From: Nocardia cyriacigeorgica
GTDB taxonomy: Bacteria > Actinomycetota > Actinomycetes > Mycobacteriales > Mycobacteriaceae
Direction: 5' to 3'
DNA: 64,000 nt
Assembly (NCBI RefSeq): GCF_029868385.1
Contig: NZ_JARWNX010000064.1
Span: 248,001 to 312,000 of the forward strand
The position numbers and the translations under genes were made by a program. Within the stretch, counting starts at the first letter, position 1, and each line of letters starts with the position of its first letter. Below, in pieces: positions 17,167-25,440 of the stretch. The notes below the pieces were generated by a model. That model was not told the origin of the DNA and ran no database searches. It saw nothing but the letters and a program-made list of their open reading frames with translations.

Positions 17167-18342
17167 TCAGCCCGGGAGCCGGACCGGCATCAACAGGTAG
17201 ATGTAGGAGCTGTCCAGGGCGGCGAACGAACCGGAGTCCAGCGCCTGCGGCTCCTCCTCGGCCGCGGGCAGCAGCACCGCGGGACGACTCGGGGTGGTGA
17301 ACCCGAAGGTGACCCGATCCGAATGCAGCGCCGAGAGCCCGTCGATCAGATAGCCGGGGTTGAAGGCGATGGTCAGCGGTTCACCACGGAAATCGGCCTC
17401 CAGCCATTCCTCGGCGCGGCCCGCATCGTCGCCACCCGCGGACAGCAGCAGCCCCTCACCGGAGAACTCCAGCCGCACCTGAGCGCCGCGCTCGGCGACG
17501 AGGGCCACGCGCTTGATGGCATCGGTGAGGGCGGCGACCTGCAATGTCGCGAGCGAGGTGTGCTCCTTGGGCAGCAACTGACGGAACTTGGGGAATTCCG
17601 CGTCCAGCAGGCGCGTGGTGGTGCGCCTGCCCGCATTGACGATGCCGAGCAGACCGTCGGCGCCCGCTCCGGTGCCGAGCGACAGTTGCACCGGCGCATC
17701 GGTGGCGCCGAGCGTCTTGGCCGACTCCGACAGGGTGCGCGCCGGGATCAGCACGGCGGTTTCGATATCGGTGCGGCCGGGCTGCCATTCGATATGCCGT
17801 ACGGCGAGCCGGAAGCGGTCGGTGGCCGCCAACACCACCTGGGGGCCTTCGATCTCCACGCGGATGCCGGTGAGCATCGGCAGCGTGTCGTCGCGGCCAG
17901 CGGCGACGGCGACCTGGCCGACCGCCTCGGCGAAAACATCGGCGTTGAGTTCACCGCTCTGCTGCGGCACCTCGGGAAGCTGTGGATAGTCCTCGACCGG
18001 CATCGTTGGCAGGGAGAACTTGGCGCTACCGCAGCTGATCAGCACGCGGGTGCCGTCGACGGAGACATCGACCGGCTTGTTGGACAGCGCCTTGGTGATA
18101 TCGGCCAGCAGCCGCCCGGAGACGAGCACCTGGCCCGGCCCTGCGACCTCGGCAGCGACCCGCATCTGCGCGGAGACCTCGTAATCGAAGCCGGACACCG
18201 TCAGCCCGTCCTCGTCGGCGACCAGCAGCACACCGCCGAGCACCGGGACCGGAGGCCGGGACGGGAGGCTGCGTGCCACCCAGGCGACGGATTCCGCGAA
18301 ATCCTCACGGGCGACCCGAAACTTCATGCTCGAAAGCTCCAT
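17167..18342 (-). CDS. dnaN: DNA polymerase III sliding clamp (beta subunit)
   Basis: Beta clamp of 391 residues, the dimeric ring that keeps DNA polymerase III on DNA. Family sequence is clear: AREDFAESVAWVARSLPSRP near the N-terminus, VLVSGRLLADITKAL, AAGRDDTLPMLTGI, LDAEFPKFRQLLP, EPLTIAFNPGYLIDGL, and the C-terminal YIYLLMPVRLPG. ATG 18342 gives MELSSMKFR; an in-frame ATG at 18327 (MKFR) has GGAG closer to normal spacing and is possible. It lies directly beyond oriC from dnaA. Confidence 0.97.
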   Translation of the reverse strand: MELSSMKFRVAREDFAESVAWVARSLPSRPPVPVLGGVLLVADEDGLTVSGFDYEVSAQMRVAAEVAGPGQVLVSGRLLADITKALSNKPVDVSVDGTRVLISCGSAKFSLPTMPVEDYPQLPEVPQQSGELNADVFAEAVGQVAVAAGRDDTLPMLTGIRVEIEGPQVVLAATDRFRLAVRHIEWQPGRTDIETAVLIPARTLSESAKTLGATDAPVQLSLGTGAGADGLLGIVNAGRRTTTRLLDAEFPKFRQLLPKEHTSLATLQVAALTDAIKRVALVAERGAQVRLEFSGEGLLLSAGGDDAGRAEEWLEADFRGEPLTIAFNPGYLIDGLSALHSDRVTFGFTTPSRPAVLLPAAEEEPQALDSGSFAALDSSYIYLLMPVRLPG

Positions 18343-18672
18343 CGCCCGATCTGTCCTCTCCCGGTTCCGTGATCTAGCAGCGGCCCGACGATGTCGTCGG
18401 CCCCCTGTCGGCTGGTCAGCGTTGGTTCTCGAAAGACGTGCTGTCGCGGCCGCCTTCGAAAGTGTGGCACAGACGACCGACAACCAAACGGTACCGCGTG
18501 CGAGCCGGGCGCCGGGCCCGACCCTCCGGTCCGACTCGTGCGCTCTGCTGTCCGGCTCTGCCTTTCTCTGCTTCTCCTTGCTGGTGTGCCGGACCCGATG
18601 CGGAAGCCGAGCCTGCCCGACCGACTTTCCACACACCCTGTTTTGAAGAGAGATCTATGAGAAGAAGAACTG

Positions 18673-18706
18673 AAGTAGTAATAGGCCCTGTGGATTCTGT
18701 GGAATG
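18673..18706 (-). other. Putative basal unwinding element: DnaA trios plus two boxes
   Basis: On the plus strand AAG-TAG-TAA-TAG (18673-18684), GCCC (18685-18688), then two abutting boxes TGTGGATTC (18689-18697) and TGTGGAATG (18698-18706). Read on the other strand this is box, box, short GC spacer, 3'-GAT/AAT trinucleotide repeats, the layout of the bacterial basal unwinding system described in Bacillus subtilis. It sits beside the most AT-rich part of oriC. Confidence 0.55.
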
Positions 18707-18891
18707 TGAACGTTTTCGCAGGTCACAGGGCGTGGTGGGGTGGGGATGAGTGTTGAGTGCCTCGAGGATGAACAGCGGGTGCCTGTGGACGGCCGAAGTT
18801 TGTCCCACATCTATCCACCGTTGATCCTCGAGTTGTTCCACCGGATTCACCGAGTTGTTCACACATGTGCACCGGACGGTGGACAACCGGT

Positions 18892-18935
18892 GGATTCCTC
18901 GAGGAGTCCACAAGGATTCCTCGAGGAATCCACAG
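18892..18935. repeat. oriC 44-bp palindromic element, copy 1
   Basis: Two tandem palindromes, GATTCCTCGAGGAGTC and ATTCCTCGAGGAAT, each centred on CTCGAG and flanked by TGGA/TCCACA, so each forms an inverted pair of DnaA-like half-boxes. It is 42 of 44 identical to copy 2 at 19067. Confidence 0.85.
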
Positions 18936-19066
18936 GGACAACTTCGCAGATCGCCTGGTCAGTGGCTGTGGAGGCAACACCCTGTGGACTCTGTGGATAG
19001 CTTGCCTGTGTGCGAACGCGCGGCACCCACCCCGCCGGGCTGTGCACAAAACGGTGGATAACCATG

Positions 19067-19110
19067 GGATTCCTCGAGGAGTCCACAGGAATTCCTCGAG
19101 GAATCCACAG
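19067..19110. repeat. oriC 44-bp palindromic element, copy 2
   Basis: Same orientation as copy 1, 175 bp further on, differing only at positions 22 and 24 of the unit. It lies 55 bp from the dnaA stop codon. The exact spacing of CTCGAG centres (22 bp, about two helical turns) is kept in both copies. Confidence 0.85.
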
Positions 19111-19164
19111 CCCCTGGACATGGGTCAGCCCAGGTCAGCGACTTTCACAGGCTGTGGATGCAGA

Positions 19165-21273
19165 TCAGCGCGAACGCTGTTTGATTCGGGCTGTGAGTTC
19201 TTGGACCTGGTCGTAGACCCGGCGCCGTTCGGTCATCTCCTTGCGGACCTTCTTCTCCGCGTACATGACCGTGGTGTGATCGCGCCCGAACGCCTGCCCG
19301 ATCTTCGGTAGCGACAGATCGGTCAGCTCGCGGCACAGATACATGGCGATCTGTCGGGCCTGAGCCAGCGGACGGGCCTTACCGGGGCCGGTCAGCTCTT
19401 CGAGGGTGGTGTTGAAGTACTCCGCGGTGACGGCCATGATCGTGGCCGCGGTGATCTCGAGGGCCGCGGTATCGGGCATCAGATCGCGCAGCACCACCTC
19501 GGCCAACGGCAGATCCAGCGGTTGACCGTTGAGCGAGGCGAACGCCGTCACCCGGATCAGCGCACCCTCCAGTTCACGGATATTGCGTTCGACCCGGCTG
19601 GCGATGAGTTCGAGCACATCGTGTGGAACGTCGAGGCGATCCATCCGTGCCTTCTTGCGCAGGATCGCGATCCTGGTCTCCAGCTCCGGTGGCTGCACAT
19701 CGGTGATCAGGCCCCATTCGAACCTGGTCCGCAGCCGCTCCTCCAGCGTGGCCAGCTGCTTGGGCGGCCGGTCCGAGGACACCACGATCTGCTTGTTGGC
19801 GTTGTGCAGGGTGTTGAAGGTGTGGAAGAACTCTTCCTGGATACCTTCCTTGCCCTCGATGAACTGGATGTCGTCCACCAGCAGGATGTCGGTCTCGCGG
19901 TAGCGACGTTTGAACGCCACCTTCCGGTCGTCGCGCAGGCTGTTGATGAAGTCGTTGGTGAATTCCTCGGTGGAGACGTATTTGACCCGCATCCCCGGAA
20001 ACAGCCGCTGTGCGTAGTGCCCGGCCGCGTGCAGCAGATGGGTTTTGCCCAGGCCGGAGGCGCCCCATACGAACAGCGGGTTGTAGGCCCGCGCCGGAGC
20101 CTCCGCGATGGCGACCGCCGCGGCGTGCGCGAAACGGTTGGACGCACCGATGACGAACGTCTCGAAGGTGTACTTGGCGTTCAAGCTCGCCGATGACGTC
20201 TGCGGCGCCGGCGATTCCTGCGATTTGGCGAAATAGGTCGGCCAGGAGTCACGCACGTTGACCACGGGTTCGTCGTCGTGATCGCGCTGACCGTCGCCGA
20301 CCGGTTCGCGGATGGTGTCGTGCGCGGTATCGCGGATCGGCTCGTGCGCGGCGGCGGACACCTGCTCCTCGGCCGGGCCGGGCTCGCGCAGGTCGGCGGT
20401 GACAGGTGCGCGTGGCGCGGGCTCCGGCGTGAACAGTGATTCCTGTCCCGGCGGCACCGACTCGCGGCGGGCGGCGGGCGCGGGCTCACGGCGGGGCGCG
20501 GGTGCGTTCTCGGCCGCGGCCGAATCGTCACGTTCGGTGTTCGGCGCCGGGTATTCGCCGCGCGGGGCGTATTCGGGACGGCGGTAGTCGTCGGCGGGCC
20601 GGTATTCCTGATCGGATCGGCGCTCGACCGCCTCACCGAAGTCCGAACCGTACTCGGGCCTGCCGTAGTTCTCCCGCTGTTCGTAACCCTCCCCCGCGCC
20701 GTAGCCACCGGTCTCGGCGCGCCCGTAGCTATCGGGCCGATCGAATTCCTGGCCCTGTGGATAATCCTGGCCGGGCGGGTAGGTACGTCCGGCCGCGTAG
20801 TCGGCGCTGGGATAGTCGGGGGCGTAATCGTTGCCCGCGGCATAGCGCGGCGGGCTGAACTCGCCGCGGTCGGCGAACTCCGCATTCGGATACTCGGGCC
20901 TGCGGGCCTGTTCGCGCGGACGTTCCGGGCGGCTGGTCATCCTGGCGTGCCGGGGCGGTGCGCTCGGACGTTCGGCGCCCGGCGTGGCCGGTGCCGCGAT
21001 GCGCACCCCGAGACCTTCGACCTGCGGGCCGAGCCGCCGCGCGAGCGAACGCAGGATCGGTTCACGCAGATCGCGTTCGATCGCCTCCTGGGCCAGCGAC
21101 GACGGGACCGAGAGCAGTGCGAAACCCTGCGCAACCGTCAACGGTTTGACGAGCTTCAACCACGCCTGCTGTGCGCGGGAGACCGACGGGATGGCACCAT
21201 CGGGAGAGCCGGTGGTGAGTTCGGCGACAACCTCCGGCCAGACGGTAGCCAACACGTTCTGCTCGTCGTCCAT
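19165..21273 (-). CDS. dnaA: Chromosomal replication initiator protein DnaA
   Basis: Initiator ATPase of 702 residues. Domain I (about 1-100) opens MDDEQNVLATVWPEVV; domain II (about 100-370) is a very long, Arg/Tyr/Glu/Pro-rich disordered linker; the AAA+ domain has Walker A GASGLGKTH (about 403) and Walker B VDDIQFIEG (about 463); domain IV has the DNA-binding signature GRDHTTVMYAEKK (about 661). M. tuberculosis DnaA is about 507 residues, so the linker accounts for the extra length. ATG 21273 follows GGGGAGGACACTGC. A perfect DnaA box lies in the linker-coding part (20756-20764). Confidence 0.98.
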   Translation of the reverse strand: MDDEQNVLATVWPEVVAELTTGSPDGAIPSVSRAQQAWLKLVKPLTVAQGFALLSVPSSLAQEAIERDLREPILRSLARRLGPQVEGLGVRIAAPATPGAERPSAPPRHARMTSRPERPREQARRPEYPNAEFADRGEFSPPRYAAGNDYAPDYPSADYAAGRTYPPGQDYPQGQEFDRPDSYGRAETGGYGAGEGYEQRENYGRPEYGSDFGEAVERRSDQEYRPADDYRRPEYAPRGEYPAPNTERDDSAAAENAPAPRREPAPAARRESVPPGQESLFTPEPAPRAPVTADLREPGPAEEQVSAAAHEPIRDTAHDTIREPVGDGQRDHDDEPVVNVRDSWPTYFAKSQESPAPQTSSASLNAKYTFETFVIGASNRFAHAAAVAIAEAPARAYNPLFVWGASGLGKTHLLHAAGHYAQRLFPGMRVKYVSTEEFTNDFINSLRDDRKVAFKRRYRETDILLVDDIQFIEGKEGIQEEFFHTFNTLHNANKQIVVSSDRPPKQLATLEERLRTRFEWGLITDVQPPELETRIAILRKKARMDRLDVPHDVLELIASRVERNIRELEGALIRVTAFASLNGQPLDLPLAEVVLRDLMPDTAALEITAATIMAVTAEYFNTTLEELTGPGKARPLAQARQIAMYLCRELTDLSLPKIGQAFGRDHTTVMYAEKKVRKEMTERRRVYDQVQELTARIKQRSR
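20756..20764 (-). promoter_or_regulatory. Perfect DnaA box inside dnaA
   Basis: TGTGGATAA on the plus strand is the exact complement of TTATCCACA, within the linker-coding region (encoding part of DYPQGQ). It may titrate DnaA or be fortuitous. Confidence 0.45.
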
Positions 21274-21452
21274 GCAGTGTCCTCCCCGGAAATTGGTCGA
21301 TGGGAGCAGACGGCCGGGGTATGCAAGACGTCTACCGTGGTGGTTCGATCCGATCCCGCGGGTCCGTGACCGGTTCGGTCGCATCCCGGAATCGCGGTGT
21401 TCCCGGTGGCGGCGCGGCACCGTCGGCCTCACGAATATGCCACTCACGGGGT

Positions 21453-21497
21453 CTTTCCACACAATTATCCACAGATGTGGAGAACTCCTGTGGATTG
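21453..21497. promoter_or_regulatory. DnaA-box cluster upstream of dnaA
   Basis: CTTTCCACA-like box at 21453-21460, perfect TTATCCACA at 21465-21473, TGTGGAGAA at 21476-21484 and TGTGGATTG at 21489-21497. Lying about 180-220 bp ahead of the dnaA start, it fits DnaA autoregulation. Confidence 0.7.
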
Positions 21498-21642
21498 GGG
21501 AGTATGGCGGCCGTGACCAGCCGAATGGCCGCGACCAGCAGCGGGTCCGGCAATCGCCCGGCTATGCCGCCGCCCTCCCGATCCGCCGACCGGTCAGGGG
21601 TGTGGACGAGGTCACGGCCACACAGCCCTGATATGGGCGAGT

Positions 21643-21671
21643 TTGACCCGTTCGTGGCCGCTGAGTACCCT
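21643..21671 (+). promoter_or_regulatory. Promoter of the rpmH-rnpA operon
   Basis: TTGACC (21643-21648), a 17-bp spacer, and TACCCT (21666-21671) form a sigma-70/SigA-type promoter about 130 bp upstream of rpmH. Confidence 0.65.
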
Positions 21672-21803
21672 CGTACAGTCACCCCTCGGTGCGGTGGCTG
21701 CCCTGTGCTGACTGTTCGCCAGGATCGCCGCGCGCCGAGGATGGGCGAATCACCGAAAAGCTTCGGGCGCGACAGGCGCCCACCAACTCGAGGAGTGTTG
21801 ACC

Positions 21804-21947
21804 GTGGCCAAGGGCAAGCGGACGTTCCAGCCGAACAACCGTCGTCGGGCGCGGGTTCACGGCTTCCGTCTCCGGATGCGGACCCGTGCGGGCCGCGCCA
21901 TCGTTTCCGCGCGTCGCCGTAAGGGCCGCGGCAGCCTGACGGCCTGA
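21804..21947 (+). CDS. rpmH: 50S ribosomal protein L34
   Basis: L34 of 47 residues, highly basic: VAKGKRTFQPNNRRRARVHG at the front and SARRRKGRGSLTA at the end, the universal L34 sequence. GTG 21804 has GAGGAG about 8 bases ahead. It is the first gene of the rpmH-rnpA-yidD-yidC-jag-rsmG cluster, divergent from dnaA as in most bacteria. Confidence 0.97.
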   Translation: MAKGKRTFQPNNRRRARVHGFRLRMRTRAGRAIVSARRRKGRGSLTA

Positions 21948-22031
21948 TCCTCCGGTTTCGGTGTCGGATGCCCGGTTCGCCGAACGCTGCGCTCCTCGTC
22001 CCTGATCGCTCACCAGCCCCCGGACTCTCGG

Positions 22032-22448
22032 GTGCTGCCTGAGTCGTATCGGCTGCATCGTCGTGCCGACTTCTCCAGGACGGTGCGTCGCGGCCAGCGA
22101 ACCGGGAGGCGTGATCTGGTCGTGCACGCATTCGTGCACACCGTGGATCCGGCCGTCGAACCGACCGAGGACGTACTCGTACGCGTCGGCGGTCCGCGCT
22201 TCGGATTGATCGTCAGCAAGGCGGTGGGTAACGCGGTGATTCGTCACCGGGTCGCCCGCCGCCTGCGTCATATCTGCGCCGAGTTGAGTGCCGAGATTCC
22301 GGTCGAGGCCGATATCGTCATCCGCGCGCTGCCCGGCGCCGCCACCGCCGACCCGGTGGAGCTGCTGCGCCAGCTGCGTAGCGCGGCCCGCAAGCTCGGC
22401 CTCGGCGAGGCCGTCCGGCCCGGCGTGCGCGCGGGTGAACCCGTATGA
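22032..22448 (+). CDS. rnpA: Ribonuclease P protein component
   Basis: Protein subunit of RNase P, 138 residues, which helps the catalytic RNA trim 5' leaders of tRNA precursors. The family RNR region is visible as GLIVSKAVGNAVIRHRVARRLRH (about 57-79). N-terminal VLPESYRLHRRADFSRTVRRG matches the family opening. Start GTG 22032. The stop overlaps the yidD start (ATGA), so the two are translationally coupled. Confidence 0.96.
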   Translation: MLPESYRLHRRADFSRTVRRGQRTGRRDLVVHAFVHTVDPAVEPTEDVLVRVGGPRFGLIVSKAVGNAVIRHRVARRLRHICAELSAEIPVEADIVIRALPGAATADPVELLRQLRSAARKLGLGEAVRPGVRAGEPV

Positions 22449-22831
22449 GATCGCTCGCGGTTCTGCGCCGATGGCCTGCCAATATTCTGATCTTCCTGAT
22501 CGAGCTCTACCGGACCTATGTATCCCCCACCCGCATGCCGGTCTGCCGTTTCACCCCGACCTGTAGCGAGTACGCGGTCACCGCGTTACGCACCCGAGGG
22601 CTGTTCATCGGCCTCGGACTGACGGTCGTGCGTCTGGCCAAATGCGCGCCCTGGCACCCTGGTGGGTGGGACCCCGTTCCGGAGCGGAAGCGCCGCGACG
22701 AGCACGGGAACGAGGCAACCGCCGAATCGTCACGGGATACGACCCCTCCGGCCGACTCGGAGCCGGCGGCCAAGGCTTGTACAGGATCACCGTCCGCGGT
22801 GGTCGGCGATACGAACGACGGGAGTGCATAG
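22445..22831 (+). CDS. yidD: Membrane protein insertion efficiency factor YidD
   Basis: Protein of 128 residues. The family core is complete: an amphipathic N-terminal helix, LIELYRTYVSPTRMPVCRFTPTCSEYA (about 17-43) with paired cysteines, and KCAPWHPGGWDPVP (about 66-79). The C-terminal tail of some 45 residues is hydrophilic and variable. YidD assists YidC-mediated insertion at the inner face of the membrane. It overlaps rnpA by four bases and ends 4 bp before yidC. Confidence 0.94.
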   Translation: MRSLAVLRRWPANILIFLIELYRTYVSPTRMPVCRFTPTCSEYAVTALRTRGLFIGLGLTVVRLAKCAPWHPGGWDPVPERKRRDEHGNEATAESSRDTTPPADSEPAAKACTGSPSAVVGDTNDGSA

Positions 22832-22835
22832 AGCC

Positions 22836-23909
22836 GTGCTCGACTTCATTTACTATCCGGTGTCCTGGATCCTTTGGTTCTGGCACCGGGTCTTCGGGTT
22901 CGCGTTCGGCGCGGACAACGGCATCACATGGGCACTGGCCGTGGTGTTCCTGGTGTTCACACTGCGGCTGGTGCTCTACAAGCCGTTCGTGAAGCAGGTG
23001 CGCACCACCAAGCAGATGCAGGAGCTGCAACCCCAGATCAAGGAGTTGCAGAAGAAGTACAAGAACGACCGCCAGAAGATGGCGCTGGAGATGCAGAAGC
23101 TCCAGAAGGAGAACGGCTTCAACCCGCTCATGGGCTGCCTGCCGATCCTGGCGCAGGTGCCGGTATTCCTCGGTCTGTTCCATGTGCTGCGCTCGTTCAA
23201 CCGGACGGGCCACGGGCTCGGGCAGCTCGGCATGGATCCGGTCACCAATGCCAACACCCCGAACTATGTCTTCAGCGCGGCCGATGTCCAGTCGTTCCTG
23301 AGCGCCCGCATCTTCGGTGCGCCGATCTCGGCGTTCATCACCACCCCCGCGAACGAACTGCTGGCCTTCGAGGACTACGGCGGCATTCCGAGCCGGATCT
23401 CCATCGCCGCCGTCGCCATCCCGCTGATGATCATCGCCTCGGTCGCCACCCACTTCAATGCCCGCGCCTCGGTGGCGCGGCAGACGCCGGAAGCCGCCGC
23501 CAACCCGCAGGCCGCGCTGATGAACAAACTGGCGCTGTGGGTGTTCCCGCTCGGTGTGCTCGTCGGTGGTCCGTTCCTGCCGATCGCCATCCTGCTGTAC
23601 TGGGTCTCCAACAACATCTGGACCTACGGGCAGCAGCATCTCGTCTTCGGTCGAATGGCGAAGGAAGAAGAAGCCAAGAAGGCGGCCAAGCTCGAGCAGC
23701 GGGCGCAGAACGCCCCGAAGCCGGGAGCCAAGCCGGTCGACACTCGTAAGAAGCAGTCCCCCGCTGCCGTCGAGGGCGAGGAAGCCGCCACCACGAATGG
23801 GGCCGCCCCCGTCGCGAAGGCCTCGGGTAAACAGTCGGGCCAGAAGCGGCCGGGTGGTCAGAAGAAGTCGGGTAATCGCGGCCGCGCCAATCAGAAGCGA
23901 CGCCGCTGA
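22836..23909 (+). CDS. yidC: Membrane protein insertase YidC
   Basis: Insertase of 357 residues of the YidC/Oxa1 family, inserting membrane proteins with or without SecYEG. GTG 22836 begins VLDFIYYPVSWILWFWHRVF. Hydrophobic segments: near residues 28-50, 103-125 (NPLMGCLPILAQVPVFLGLF), 185-205 and 230-262. A conserved Arg (LRLVLYKPFVKQ) lies after the first helix. The C-terminal tail of about 90 residues is Lys/Ala/Gly-rich and basic, likely ribosome-contacting. It lacks the large periplasmic domain of Gram-negative YidC, as expected. Confidence 0.96.
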   Translation: MLDFIYYPVSWILWFWHRVFGFAFGADNGITWALAVVFLVFTLRLVLYKPFVKQVRTTKQMQELQPQIKELQKKYKNDRQKMALEMQKLQKENGFNPLMGCLPILAQVPVFLGLFHVLRSFNRTGHGLGQLGMDPVTNANTPNYVFSAADVQSFLSARIFGAPISAFITTPANELLAFEDYGGIPSRISIAAVAIPLMIIASVATHFNARASVARQTPEAAANPQAALMNKLALWVFPLGVLVGGPFLPIAILLYWVSNNIWTYGQQHLVFGRMAKEEEAKKAAKLEQRAQNAPKPGAKPVDTRKKQSPAAVEGEEAATTNGAAPVAKASGKQSGQKRPGGQKKSGNRGRANQKRRR

Positions 23910-24008
23910 CCCATCCGATCGGTGGGAAACCCCGATCGCCGAGCAACCCCTTGATCGCGGCGCATCCGGACAGCCGGTCGCGGCGACGAGCAGATGAAGG
24001 AAAATCAC

Positions 24009-24548
24009 ATGACTGTTGAGACCGACGGAGGGGACGCCACTGTGGCGACGACGATGGTTGATGCCGACACCGAAACGGGCGACGCCGAGGAGGCGTTGAT
24101 CGAAGAGGGCGAGATCGCCGGCGACTACCTGGAGCAGTTGCTCGACGTGCTCGACTTCGACGGCGATATCGATCTGGACGTCGAGGGCGACCGCGCGGTG
24201 GTGAGCATCGACGGCGGCCGGGACCTGTCGAAGCTCGTTGGCCGCAATGGCGAGGTGCTCGACGCGTTGCAGGAGCTGACCCGCCTCGCGGTGCAGCAGG
24301 CCACCGGTGTGCGTAGCCGCCTCATGCTGGACGTCGCGGGTTGGCGGGCCAAGCGTCGCGAGGAACTGAGCGCGCTCGGTACTGCCGCCGCGAAGCGGGT
24401 GCAGGAATCGGGCGCCCCCGAATCGCTGGCGCCGATGACGCCGTTCGAGCGCAAGATCGTGCACGACGCGGTCGCGGCCGTCGATGGTGTCGCGAGCGAG
24501 AGCGAGGGCGTGGAGCCGAACCGGCATGTGGTTGTCGTTCCGGCTTGA
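24009..24548 (+). CDS. jag: KH/R3H RNA-binding protein Jag (KhpB)
   Basis: Protein of 179 residues. An acidic N-terminus is followed by a KH-II domain (about 43-112) with GRNG as the nucleic-acid loop and LQELTRLAVQQATG, then an R3H-type domain (about 125-179: LAPMTPFERKIVHDAVA, then PNRHVVVVP). Homologues bind RNA and influence cell elongation and division. ATG 24009 has AAGGA at good spacing; an upstream ATG at 23994 would add five residues. Position between yidC and rsmG is conserved in actinobacteria. Confidence 0.93.
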   Translation: MTVETDGGDATVATTMVDADTETGDAEEALIEEGEIAGDYLEQLLDVLDFDGDIDLDVEGDRAVVSIDGGRDLSKLVGRNGEVLDALQELTRLAVQQATGVRSRLMLDVAGWRAKRREELSALGTAAAKRVQESGAPESLAPMTPFERKIVHDAVAAVDGVASESEGVEPNRHVVVVPA

Positions 24549-24682
24549 CGGGTAGTGCGGCACGCCCCGTGCGCTGACGGGGCGGGCAATGGTTGGATAG
24601 GGCCTCGGGTCTTCGGACCGGGGCCCTTCTCCATATCTGGGGTGCCGGTGCCCATTCCGATAATCGACGAGTGTTCGGAAGG

Positions 24683-25426
24683 ATGTTTCACGTGGAACGA
24701 GATCTCGGCGGAGCGACCGAGTGGGAGCCGCCGACGGTAGCCGTCACGGTCTTCGGTGACCGTCTCGATCTCGCCCGCCGCTACTGTGCCGCGCTGGCGA
24801 CGGCCGGGGTGGAGCGCGGGCTGATCGGGCCGCGTGAGGTCCCCCGACTATGGGATCGCCACATTCTGAATTGCGCTGTGATCGGTGAGCTGATTCCCGA
24901 GGGCGCCTCGGTCGTCGATATCGGTAGCGGTGCGGGCCTGCCCGGTATCCCGCTCGCCATCGCTCGACCCGATCTGCGGATCACATTGGTGGAGCCACTG
25001 TTGCGACGCACGGTCTTTCTGAGTGAGTTCATCGAAGCGGCGGGGCTCGAGGTGGCCGTCGTTCGTGGCCGGGCGGAGCAGTCCGGCGTAATCCACGAGG
25101 CGGGTGGCGCGGACGTGGTCACCTCGCGTGCAGTGGCGCCGCTGGCGAAGCTCGCACAGTGGTCGCTTCCCCTGGTTCGTGACCACGGCCGGATGCTGGC
25201 CCTCAAGGGCGTCAGTGCGGCCGAGGAGCTGGAGCGCGATGCGGAGGCGCTCGCCCGCGCCGGAGCGGGCTTGGCGGAGGTGGTGGAGTGCGGTGTCGGG
25301 ATCGTGGAGACGCCGACCCTCGTCATCAGCGCCGAGCGACTCCCCCGCTCGGAGCGCGCACCCAAGCCGCGCGCCGGCAAGTCCGCGCGCCGGACGGCCA
25401 GGGCCGCCCGGAAGGCAAATCAGTAG
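24683..25426 (+). CDS. rsmG: 16S rRNA (guanine-N7) methyltransferase G
   Basis: SAM-dependent enzyme of 247 residues methylating G527 of 16S rRNA; loss gives low-level streptomycin resistance in other bacteria. Motifs: PREVPRLWDRHILNC (about 51-65), SAM loop VVDIGSGAGLPGIPLA (about 76-91) and TSRAVAPLAKLAQW. The C-terminal tail is Arg/Lys/Ala-rich. The start MFHVER is encoded by a parS site overlapping the first codons, as in mycobacterial gidB, which supports ATG 24683 over the upstream ATG at 24593. Confidence 0.94.
   Translation: MFHVERDLGGATEWEPPTVAVTVFGDRLDLARRYCAALATAGVERGLIGPREVPRLWDRHILNCAVIGELIPEGASVVDIGSGAGLPGIPLAIARPDLRITLVEPLLRRTVFLSEFIEAAGLEVAVVRGRAEQSGVIHEAGGADVVTSRAVAPLAKLAQWSLPLVRDHGRMLALKGVSAAEELERDAEALARAGAGLAEVVECGVGIVETPTLVISAERLPRSERAPKPRAGKSARRTARAARKANQ
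24684..24699. other. parS site overlapping the rsmG start
   Basis: TGTTTCACGTGGAACG matches the consensus at 14 of 16 positions and encodes the first residues of RsmG (FHVER). It is a ParB binding site shared with coding sequence. Confidence 0.75.
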
Positions 25427-25440
25427 CTTTCCGTGGTCGA

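Larger units (their letters stand above)
18343..19164. other. oriC: Origin of chromosomal replication, dnaA-dnaN intergenic region
   Basis: An 822-bp non-coding stretch between dnaA and dnaN, the conserved actinobacterial origin. It has many DnaA-like boxes on both strands, mostly one base off TTGTCCACA or TTATCCACA: TTGTTCACA (18855), GGTGGACAA (18878), TGTGGATAG (18992), TGTGCACAA (19041), GGTGGATAA (19053), TGTGGATGC (19153). Two copies of a 44-bp palindromic element (18892, 19067) hold further TCCACA half-boxes. A locally AT-rich part (about 18637-18684) with TAG/TAA trinucleotides next to two boxes is the likely unwinding site. Confidence 0.93.
21274..21803. promoter_or_regulatory. Divergent dnaA-rpmH regulatory region
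   Basis: About 530 bp between the two divergent starts. It contains a cluster of DnaA boxes (21453-21497) placed to autoregulate dnaA, and a good promoter for rpmH (21643-21671). Short open frames across it lack support. Confidence 0.7.

Noticed and set aside
22605..24563. Minus-strand open frame of 652 codons across yidD, yidC and jag
   Set aside because: The plus-strand genes are certain, and this frame has no recognisable protein.
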